Of a stretch of DNA of 64,000 nucleotides, positions 1 to 7,414 are shown in pieces. Below the pieces are notes generated by a model. The model searched no databases, was not told where the DNA came from, and saw only the letters and a program-made list of their open reading frames with translations. The position numbers and the translations under genes were made by a program. The DNA is from Marinicrinis sediminis. Lineage in GTDB: Bacteria > Bacillota > Bacilli > Paenibacillales > KCTC-33676. Location: positions 124,001-188,000 of the forward strand of contig NZ_JBHUMM010000043.1 of assembly GCF_042685085.1 (NCBI RefSeq). The letters run 5' to 3'. The first letter of the stretch is position 1; the number at the start of each line of letters is the position of its first letter.

Positions 1-1035
1 GCCATGGGCATCGGTTATGTTCTGTTGCCGATGATCCTTCACCATTACGATAGTGCGACGATTCGCTATGCCCAGTATATGCTGTTTGTGATTCCGATGC
101 TTCATTTATCCTTTCTCGTGCAGGCGATGCTGAGAAGCATGAACCGTTTTGGCTTATACAATCTGACGCGTATCAGTGTGCCGCTCCTGACCGCAATCGG
201 TCTGGGTCTATGCCTGTGGCTGGATGCCTTTCGACCGTCTTATACGGTACTGTCCTATTTTCTCCCTTATGCGCCCATCTTTCTCTATCTCGGCTACCGC
301 ATGTACAGACAGCTCCCGGGCACGTTGCGCGGGCTGCGCGCCTCCATACGCAAGCTGACGTCTTACGGCATGCGTTGCAGCGGTCATGAGATGCTCGGTA
401 CGGCATCCCTGTATGCAGACCAGTTGCTGGTCGCTTTTCTGCTCTCTCCTTCCGCACTGGGGCTGTATGTGGTGGCGGTCAGTCTGGCACGTATGGTCAA
501 TATTTTCTCCAATTCTATCATCATGGTGCTGTTTCCCAAGGCATCCGGGCTAGCCAAAGCGGAAGTGGTGAGGATGACCTTGACAGCTTTTCGGCTCAAT
601 GTGCTGGTGATGCTGGTCGGAGGAAGTGTTATTATCCTGCTTGCTCCCTGGTTTTTATCGCTGCTGTACGGCGCAGATTTCGCAGGTGCCGTCACGGTGT
701 TCAGGCTGCTGGTGCTGGAAGTGATGCTCACGGAATCCGGCATGGTGCTGGCCCAGGCATTTATGGCGCTGAATTTGCCGGGAAGGGTGTCCTGGCTGCA
801 GGCGATCGGGTTTGGCACTTCGCTGCCGTTAATGTGGTGGTGGATACAGGGGTACGGCATTCACGGTGCAGCGCTTGGACTGCTGTGTGCGGCCGTTGTG
901 AAATGGCTGTATCTGATCGTGCAGTATCGGCGCTGTTTTGGCGTCGGTTTGAAGCAATACGGGTTTCAGAAGGAAGATTATGTGGCCGTCAAAAGGCTGC
1001 TTCGTAAATATCGAGTGAAAGGTGTGTCCTCATGA
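1..1035 (+). CDS. Polysaccharide flippase (Wzx/MATE-like), 5' truncated
   Basis: The frame is open to the left edge, so this is the C-terminal part of a longer protein; about 344 codons are visible against 430-500 for whole flippases. The product is a series of hydrophobic helices with short basic loops, typical of the Wzx/MATE-like polysaccharide exporters that flip lipid-linked repeat units across the membrane. Its TGA overlaps the ATG of manC (ATGA at 1032), so the two are translationally coupled in an exopolysaccharide operon. The family rests on the membrane pattern and the neighbours; no substrate can be read from the sequence. Confidence 0.75.
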   Translation, partial: AMGIGYVLLPMILHHYDSATIRYAQYMLFVIPMLHLSFLVQAMLRSMNRFGLYNLTRISVPLLTAIGLGLCLWLDAFRPSYTVLSYFLPYAPIFLYLGYRMYRQLPGTLRGLRASIRKLTSYGMRCSGHEMLGTASLYADQLLVAFLLSPSALGLYVVAVSLARMVNIFSNSIIMVLFPKASGLAKAEVVRMTLTAFRLNVLVMLVGGSVIILLAPWFLSLLYGADFAGAVTVFRLLVLEVMLTESGMVLAQAFMALNLPGRVSWLQAIGFGTSLPLMWWWIQGYGIHGAALGLLCAAVVKWLYLIVQYRRCFGVGLKQYGFQKEDYVAVKRLLRKYRVKGVSS

Positions 1036-2465
1036 AGCTGGTATTACTGTCAGGCGGATCTGGCAAGAGACTATGGCCCTTATCCAATGATTGCCGATCC
1101 AAACAATTTTTAAAGGTATTGAAGCATCCCGAGAAAGCGATCCAGGAGTCGATGGTGCAACGTGTATGGCGACAGCTCACACAATCGGGTCTGAGCGGGG
1201 ATGCGTATATCGCAACGAGTAAATCCCAGCAGGAGATGCTGCAAAGTCAGCTCGGCATGGAGGTACCGCTCATTGTAGAACCTGAACGGAGAGATACGTT
1301 TCCCGCAATCGCACTGGCGGCGGTATATCTGTATTCGATGGAGGCCGTTCCGCTGGATGAAGTGGTGGTTGTGCTGCCTGTAGACCCGTTTGTCGATCAG
1401 CCGTTTTTTGAAAAGCTGAAGGAGCTGGAGCAAGCGGTGCGGTCTGAGCAGGCCGAATTGACCCTGATGGGCGTAAGACCCACGCACCCTTCCGAAAAAT
1501 ACGGGTACATTGTACCGGAGGCCGGCGTGGTTGATCAGCAAAATCCACTCGTTTCAGCTGATTGCGCTTCTTCTGTATGCCGTGTGCACCGATTCCAGGA
1601 GAAACCGAGCGAGTCGCAGGCAATAGAGCTGATCGGGCAAAAAGCGCTTTGGAACTGTGGTGTCTTTGCCTTTCGGATGAATACGTTTATTCAGATGCTG
1701 ATGCAACGAGGATTGCCCATTCAATATGAAGCGATGGTCAAGCAATACAGCCGCATGAAAAAAATCAGCTTTGATTATGAAGTGGTGGAGAAGACGTCGA
1801 ACATTGCCGTGATTCCTTATGAAGGCAGATGGAAAGATCTGGGCACCTGGAATACGTTGACCGAGGAGATGAACGATCCGGTTATGGGCAAGGGCATCCT
1901 TTCGGAAGATGCCAGGAATACGCATCTGATCAATGAGCTGGATATTCCCGTCACGATCATTGGGCTGTCCAATGTCGTTGTGGCGACCAGTCCGGACGGG
2001 ATTCTGGTGACGGACAAAACCCAAAGTCCGCGAATCAAGGAGGTGTTGCCGTCCCATTCCACCAGACCGATGTATGAGGAACGGCGCTGGGGCAGCTATC
2101 GTGTCATTGATTATTCGAAGCTTGAAGGAGAGGGTGAGGTGCTGACGAAGCGAATTCGTATCGCTGCCGGGCACAATCTCAGTTATCAGTGGCATGAAAA
2201 ACGCAGTGAGGTGTGGACGATATTGTCTGGAAGAGGACGCTGCATCTTGGATGGTGAGCTGAAGGAAGTAAGGGGTGGAGATGTCATCGTCATACCGGTA
2301 GGAGCGAAGCATTCGATCCGTGCGCTGGAAGAATTGGAGATCATCGAGGTTCAGCGCGGCAGTGAGTTGATTGAAGAGGATATTGTGCGTGAAAGTCTAC
2401 ACTGGGAAGAGATCATGGCGCTGGGGAGCAGAAAGGGTGATTTCACGCATGCGATTGGAGAATAA
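1032..2465 (+). CDS. manC: Mannose-1-phosphate guanylyltransferase / mannose-6-phosphate isomerase, type II
   Basis: Makes GDP-mannose from mannose-1-phosphate and GTP, the activated sugar for mannose-containing polymers. The N-terminal nucleotidyltransferase has the loop GGSGKRLWP at residues 8-16, EPERRD near residue 83 and the FQEKP signature around residues 188-192. A C-terminal cupin of the type II phosphomannose isomerase sort begins near YEERRWGSYRV. The 477-residue length fits the bifunctional family. It overlaps the flippase by 4 bases and the next gene by 17, so it sits inside a tightly packed operon. Whether the isomerase half is active cannot be told from the sequence. Confidence 0.93.
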   Translation: MKLVLLSGGSGKRLWPLSNDCRSKQFLKVLKHPEKAIQESMVQRVWRQLTQSGLSGDAYIATSKSQQEMLQSQLGMEVPLIVEPERRDTFPAIALAAVYLYSMEAVPLDEVVVVLPVDPFVDQPFFEKLKELEQAVRSEQAELTLMGVRPTHPSEKYGYIVPEAGVVDQQNPLVSADCASSVCRVHRFQEKPSESQAIELIGQKALWNCGVFAFRMNTFIQMLMQRGLPIQYEAMVKQYSRMKKISFDYEVVEKTSNIAVIPYEGRWKDLGTWNTLTEEMNDPVMGKGILSEDARNTHLINELDIPVTIIGLSNVVVATSPDGILVTDKTQSPRIKEVLPSHSTRPMYEERRWGSYRVIDYSKLEGEGEVLTKRIRIAAGHNLSYQWHEKRSEVWTILSGRGRCILDGELKEVRGGDVIVIPVGAKHSIRALEELEIIEVQRGSELIEEDIVRESLHWEEIMALGSRKGDFTHAIGE

Positions 2466-3621
2466 GTCTGTTGTGCGCATTGGCATCGTAGGGACAGGCT
2501 TTATTTCAAAAGGATTTGTCCGTCAGCTTATGCGACAGCACCGAGTGAAGGTGACCGGGGTACTGACCCGGACAGATCCGGCCTATCGAACCGATTATCC
2601 CCTTCAGCATCTGCTTGTGCAAGATGCAGATGCATTTCTGGAGCACGTCGATCTGGTAGTGGAATGCAGCGGGGATGTCATCCATGGTACGCAAGTCATA
2701 CTGAAGGCGATGAACCAGCAGTTGCCGGTCATTACGCTGAATGCAGAGTTACAGGTAACGACAGGCAGTTATCTGGCCTCGAAGGGATTTCTGACAGAGG
2801 CGGAGGGAGATCAGCCAGGATGTCTAGCCGCGCTGAGAGAGAATGCGGTCATGATGGGGTTTGAGCCATTGGTGTATGGCAATATCAAGGGGTTTCTCAA
2901 TCATCATCCTACCTATGAGGATATGCTGTACTGGTCGAAAAAGCAGGGAATCAGTTTGCCGAAGCAGATTTCTTTCACTGATGGCACCAAGGTGCAGATC
3001 GAGCAGACGCTGGTGGCCAACGGGCTGGGAGCGACGATTGCCAAAAAAGGGCTGATTGGTCCCAGAGCCTTGACCTCGCAGATTGGCGGGCCATCTCTGG
3101 CGGAGCTCGCTGAAAAGCTGAAGTCTCCGATCAGTGATTACATATTGTCACCAGAATCTCCAGCGGGTGTGTTTATTACTGGGACGCATCAGAGCAGCGA
3201 GCAAGATTGCCTGCGCTATTACAAAATGGGGGAAGGTCCCTACTATACGTTGCAGTCTAATTATCACCTCTGTCATCTGGAGATGATGAAGACGGTCGAT
3301 CGGGTGATGCGCGGGGATGGCATTCTGCTTAACAACGGGGTATTGCCGAAGGTCAGTACGGCGGCGATTGCCAAGACCGCCCTGAAGAAAGGAAGCCGTA
3401 TCATGCAAGGAATCGGGGGCTTTGAGCTGCGGGGGGAAGCGGTGCTAATTGAAGAGGCTCCCGATTATATTCCAATCGGGCTCATTCAGCATGGCGTGAT
3501 GATGCGGCATGTAGACCCCGGTCAAATCATCACATGGGAAGATATCGAGCTTCCGCATTCATTGGCGATGGAAGCCTGGAATCATACGCTGCAACATGTA
3601 CGATGTGCAGCATCTGCATAA
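2449..3621 (+). CDS. NAD(P)-dependent oxidoreductase with C-terminal SAF domain
   Basis: The start is ATG 2449, 390 residues, preceded by AAAGGGTGA; longer readings run into manC without a ribosome site. A Rossmann motif GIVGTGFIS at residues 12-20 resembles homoserine-dehydrogenase-like and antifreeze-like SAF proteins, and the last 60 or so residues look like a SAF domain. Relatives occur in polysaccharide and spore-coat sugar loci, but I know no specific substrate. It lies between GDP-mannose synthesis and a glycosyltransferase, so a role in making or modifying a sugar precursor is an inference. Confidence 0.72.
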   Translation: MRLENKSVVRIGIVGTGFISKGFVRQLMRQHRVKVTGVLTRTDPAYRTDYPLQHLLVQDADAFLEHVDLVVECSGDVIHGTQVILKAMNQQLPVITLNAELQVTTGSYLASKGFLTEAEGDQPGCLAALRENAVMMGFEPLVYGNIKGFLNHHPTYEDMLYWSKKQGISLPKQISFTDGTKVQIEQTLVANGLGATIAKKGLIGPRALTSQIGGPSLAELAEKLKSPISDYILSPESPAGVFITGTHQSSEQDCLRYYKMGEGPYYTLQSNYHLCHLEMMKTVDRVMRGDGILLNNGVLPKVSTAAIAKTALKKGSRIMQGIGGFELRGEAVLIEEAPDYIPIGLIQHGVMMRHVDPGQIITWEDIELPHSLAMEAWNHTLQHVRCAASA

Positions 3622-3634
3622 GGGGTGTAGGGGA

Positions 3635-4378
3635 ATGATGCAAGTCTGCAAAATGGGAAATATCAAGGTGACCGTTTCTTCTTCGGGTGATATCCAGCAA
3701 ACCGTGACGGAGGCTGTGAGGCAACGGAAAAAAGAACGCTATTATTTTGTCAACGCTCACTGCTTTAATATCTCGCAGCGTGATGAAACCTATCGTCACT
3801 GTCTGAACGAGGCAGAGTATGTGCTGAATGATGGCATCGGCATGGAGATTGGCAGCAAGCTGTTCGGGATTCGGTTCATGGAGAATTTGAATGGTACGGA
3901 CCTGATGCCAAGGCTGCTTGGACATTTTGCAGACTGCGACATTTCGGTGTTTTTGCTTGGCGGACAGCAGGGAGTGGCGGAGGCTGCAGCTTCCAGCTTG
4001 AAAAAGAGGTATCCCAACTTGCGTGTGGCCGGGTATCTTCACGGTTATTATTCCGATCAGAACTGGGTGGTCGAACAGATTAACCGGGCAAGTCCGGATG
4101 TCGTCATTGTGGCCATGGGCGTACCCATTCAGGAGAAATGGATTGACAGGCACTTTGACCGGATTGATGCACGCGCTTTTTTTGCAGTCGGGGCCTACCT
4201 GGATTTCGAATCTGACCGGATTAAAAGGGCGCCACGCTGGATGCGTCTCCTTCGTTTTGAATGGCTGTTTCGACTGTGGCTGGAGCCTCGCAGGATGTGG
4301 AAAAGGTATCTGATTGGAAACGGATTGTTTCTGTATCATGTGTTGAAGCTTCGCTTACTAAAAAACAGAGGATCGTGA
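3635..4378 (+). CDS. WecG/TagA/CpsF family glycosyltransferase
   Basis: Transfers a hexosamine or hexuronic-type sugar from a nucleotide donor to a polyprenyl-linked acceptor at the inner face of the membrane. Family marks are VNAHCFNIS near the N terminus, DGIGMEIGSKL, the run DVVIVAMGVPIQEKWI, and a basic, aromatic C-terminal tail rich in Arg and Trp that binds the membrane. ATG 3635 is chosen because GTGTAGGGGA lies just before it; an in-frame ATG at 3596 would overlap the upstream gene. It probably adds the second sugar of the repeat unit. Confidence 0.88.
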   Translation: MMQVCKMGNIKVTVSSSGDIQQTVTEAVRQRKKERYYFVNAHCFNISQRDETYRHCLNEAEYVLNDGIGMEIGSKLFGIRFMENLNGTDLMPRLLGHFADCDISVFLLGGQQGVAEAAASSLKKRYPNLRVAGYLHGYYSDQNWVVEQINRASPDVVIVAMGVPIQEKWIDRHFDRIDARAFFAVGAYLDFESDRIKRAPRWMRLLRFEWLFRLWLEPRRMWKRYLIGNGLFLYHVLKLRLLKNRGS

Positions 4379-4382
4379 TGAG

Positions 4383-5453
4383 ATGCGAGCGAAAAAGTTG
4401 TACGGGGTTCAATTCAGACTGATACTCACGACGCTGCTGCTGGTTGCAGTGTTAATCGGATTGTATCGATGGATTGCGGAGGCAGCGCCGGCCCCGATAT
4501 CACCAGTTAATTCGCAGGCGACTCCGGAAGCCAGGGAAGTGCTGAAGATGCTGTACGAGATACAGGGAAACCGCATTTTGGCAGGTCAGCATGATTATCT
4601 GGAAGTACCGGATGTCTATACAGAAGATATTGCAGAGGCCACGGGCACCTATCCGATCCTGCACGGCTACGAGCTCGGGGCCATTATGGGTCAGAGCTCG
4701 CGTGAAGTGCATGAGCAGCGGTTGGGGGTGATCAATTCGGCAATCAACTGGCATAAGCAGGGCGGACTTGTCACCATGACCTATCATGCCCCGTTTCCCG
4801 GGATGGCCTACGAATGGCAGTATGTGAAAAGGCCCACGACTCAGCAGGAATTTGACCAGATGCTGACGCCAGGGACCTCCCTGCATGTCTCACTGCTGAA
4901 ACAGCTGGATGAAGTGGCGTATTATCTCAAAAAGCTGAGGGATGCGAATGTTCCGGTACTGTGGCGCCCTTACCATGAAATGAATGGCGAGTGGTTCTGG
5001 TGGGGGGAAAAGAAACGGTTCAAAGCGCTGTGGGCATTGATGTATACACGATTTACGGAGAAGCACAAGCTGCACAATTTGCTGTGGGTATGGAGTGCCA
5101 ATGCGCCGAATCGCTGGTCTGCTCCTCTTCAGCCTTTTGCTGTTTCACAAGATCAGGTGGATGTCTACGGACTGGATATCTATGATCGCGACTATCAGCA
5201 TGCCTATGATGAGCAAATTCGCAATTTGGCAGGCTCTAAGCCGGTCGCAATCACGGAAAGCGGTGAGCATCCGTTGCCGATTCTCGGGAACGACGGCATT
5301 CGCAATGACTATGTTTGGTTCATGACGTGGGGCAAAAAACTGCATGAATCCAATGAGAAAGCAGATACGCTTCGCCTGTACAGGCATGCGTCTGTTGAAA
5401 CCCTGGATGGCGTAACCCAAGGGAGCTCCCGGGAAGTGAACGGGAATCGATGA
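4383..5453 (+). CDS. Membrane-anchored GH26 beta-mannanase-like hydrolase
   Basis: Glycoside hydrolase family 26; the best known members cut beta-1,4-mannan. A hydrophobic segment at residues 10-28 acts as a signal or anchor, so the enzyme works outside the cell. The catalytic acid/base is Glu199 in WRPYHEMNGEWFWWG, and the nucleophile is Glu292 in AITESGE. The 356-residue length fits a single catalytic domain. It starts 5 bases after the glycosyltransferase stop and overlaps the next gene by 4 bases, inside the polysaccharide operon. It probably trims or releases the polymer made here; a lyase-like role cannot be excluded. Confidence 0.9.
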   Translation: MRAKKLYGVQFRLILTTLLLVAVLIGLYRWIAEAAPAPISPVNSQATPEAREVLKMLYEIQGNRILAGQHDYLEVPDVYTEDIAEATGTYPILHGYELGAIMGQSSREVHEQRLGVINSAINWHKQGGLVTMTYHAPFPGMAYEWQYVKRPTTQQEFDQMLTPGTSLHVSLLKQLDEVAYYLKKLRDANVPVLWRPYHEMNGEWFWWGEKKRFKALWALMYTRFTEKHKLHNLLWVWSANAPNRWSAPLQPFAVSQDQVDVYGLDIYDRDYQHAYDEQIRNLAGSKPVAITESGEHPLPILGNDGIRNDYVWFMTWGKKLHESNEKADTLRLYRHASVETLDGVTQGSSREVNGNR

Positions 5454-7414
5454 ATCGGATGAGACGAAGGAAGAAGGCAGGAAAAGGCTGGCTTCTGCTC
5501 GGGTTGTTCTTGCTCGCCCTTGTCATCGTGGTCTTCTGGTATGTACGAGACCAGTCAGGAGACCGGGAACTTGTTTGGCGAATTGGGATGCAGGACGGGA
5601 GCGCTGCAGAATTTGGCAAAGAGGTGAAGGCAACCGATATTCGGACCGTTAACGTCGATCAGCTCCTGAAACTGGAAGACGATCTAGCCTGGGCCACCAT
5701 ACCCAGCGGACTAAGTCGTTCTATAAATGCTGATTTAGAAGTCAGTTTCGCACTGAACGAGCCTTCACCACATGGATATCGTTTTCGGATAGGAATTGTG
5801 CAGGCGCCAAGCAGTATCCCGCAGCTGGCTGTATTCATGAACGGACAGTTTGCGGGTATGCTGCAAATTGCAGGGACGGCAGATGTTTCAGGAGCTGACC
5901 GCTTTGCGAATGAATATGAATTGGATCTGTCAACCGATTTGATCCGTGACGGAAACAATACCCTGAGGCTGGAGATCGTTCGCTGCTTGTACTGTTCAGA
6001 CGCAGAAGATGATGCGTTGTGGATCGAATGGGATATGATGGAACTGCTGTCCTGGCGGGTACAAATGAAGGAATCGGTTCATAGCCGCACGGTTCGGATG
6101 GGAACGATGATCAACGATCAGCAGTTTTTCTTCAATGAGCAGGCGGTCAAGGTGCTACCAGCGGTGACAGAATGGCTGGGAATTGCATACAGCCGCAATG
6201 TATTGAGAGCCGGCTGTCCCTCGAATGTTGCAGGGTCATGCTCGCATATGGAAGCCTATTATCGAACGATGGCCGAGTTGAATCTGGAGGCTGTCGCCAT
6301 GCATCTGTACACAGGAGATCTTTTACTGAACGAGGGAGACGGCACGCTTTCGGATACAGCTGCGGGACAGCTTCGTCAATATCTGGAGCAGTACGGGAAT
6401 TATGTGCATTATTATGAGGTAGACAATGAGCCCGGACTCTTCAACCGATCCAAGCAGGTCAACCTGGCGATCGCAAATTGGATGGATGATCATGCCCGCA
6501 AGCTGGCTCCTCATCTGGAAGTCGTTTCGCCCGGCTGGGCGTACTGGCCGACTTATGCCGAGAAGCCTTGTCGAGAAGGAGCCAACAATGATCCGCCACG
6601 CTGCGGAGAACCGGATGGCTGGGCAGGAGATGCGGGGCACCGAAAAGACATAGAGGAACGAACCGATTGGACAAATGGGCATGCCTATGGTCGATCCTAT
6701 ATGGACGCCAAGGGCGGTAGTCTGATCGAGAATATGCGCTCGGTAGGACGTGATCTGTCCGGTTTGCGCAAGCCGATGATGGTAACGGAATTCGGCACGT
6801 CAGATACACATACAGACCCGGAGGTGTACGGGGCGACCCAGCCTCATGCTGCAGCGTTCGACCGGATCGTACGTGCCCATATCGGATTTGCGGATGTGTT
6901 CATTCAGCATGCCGCTTTTTATGATGCCTTCGCCCTGTTTGAACAGCAAGACAGTCATATCCCGGATGTATCCGAACTACGTATGCATCATACGGTGGAA
7001 ATGGAAGAGCCGCGCGCAGCGATTTTCAGACGATATGCGCTGGCCTATGCCACACACGGAAAACCATTGTTGGTGGAGAGGATGAACAAGGAAGAAACCC
7101 GTGACCGGAAAATGTATGTGCGCGCTGTGGACACGTCGGAGCTGGCGCCGCTGCCGGGATCGGGAGGGTCGAGCAGGAAGCTGCTGATACAGGGGGTGAA
7201 TTTCGAAGAATCTCCCCAGCGTATGCAGGTCAGGGTGCATCTGCCCGATCCTGGCCTATATATCGGCAAGAAAGTTGGAGCCGACCATCGATACGAGGAG
7301 GCCATGGAGGATGTTGTCATAGATGCTGGACAGGGCACCGCTGAATTCGTAATGGAACTGGGCGGTGGTGCTGCCGTGCAATGGATTCTGGAGAAATCAT
7401 CGTTACAGCGTTAG
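5450..7414 (+). CDS. Membrane-anchored clan GH-A glycoside hydrolase, family unassigned
   Basis: 654 residues. A very basic N terminus (MNRMRRRKKAGK) is followed by one hydrophobic helix (about 14-31), a signal anchor. A beta-rich module of about 170 residues comes next, then a TIM-barrel-like part with the clan GH-A pair: Glu327 in VDNEPG (acid/base) and Glu447 in MVTEFGTSDT (nucleophile). A C-terminal beta-sandwich-like part (about 560-654) follows. The layout resembles GH39 or GH44-like enzymes, but I cannot name the family. Its start overlaps the GH26 gene, and its 3' end overlaps the opposite-strand gene by 12 bases. Confidence 0.7.
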   Translation: MNRMRRRKKAGKGWLLLGLFLLALVIVVFWYVRDQSGDRELVWRIGMQDGSAAEFGKEVKATDIRTVNVDQLLKLEDDLAWATIPSGLSRSINADLEVSFALNEPSPHGYRFRIGIVQAPSSIPQLAVFMNGQFAGMLQIAGTADVSGADRFANEYELDLSTDLIRDGNNTLRLEIVRCLYCSDAEDDALWIEWDMMELLSWRVQMKESVHSRTVRMGTMINDQQFFFNEQAVKVLPAVTEWLGIAYSRNVLRAGCPSNVAGSCSHMEAYYRTMAELNLEAVAMHLYTGDLLLNEGDGTLSDTAAGQLRQYLEQYGNYVHYYEVDNEPGLFNRSKQVNLAIANWMDDHARKLAPHLEVVSPGWAYWPTYAEKPCREGANNDPPRCGEPDGWAGDAGHRKDIEERTDWTNGHAYGRSYMDAKGGSLIENMRSVGRDLSGLRKPMMVTEFGTSDTHTDPEVYGATQPHAAAFDRIVRAHIGFADVFIQHAAFYDAFALFEQQDSHIPDVSELRMHHTVEMEEPRAAIFRRYALAYATHGKPLLVERMNKEETRDRKMYVRAVDTSELAPLPGSGGSSRKLLIQGVNFEESPQRMQVRVHLPDPGLYIGKKVGADHRYEEAMEDVVIDAGQGTAEFVMELGGGAAVQWILEKSSLQR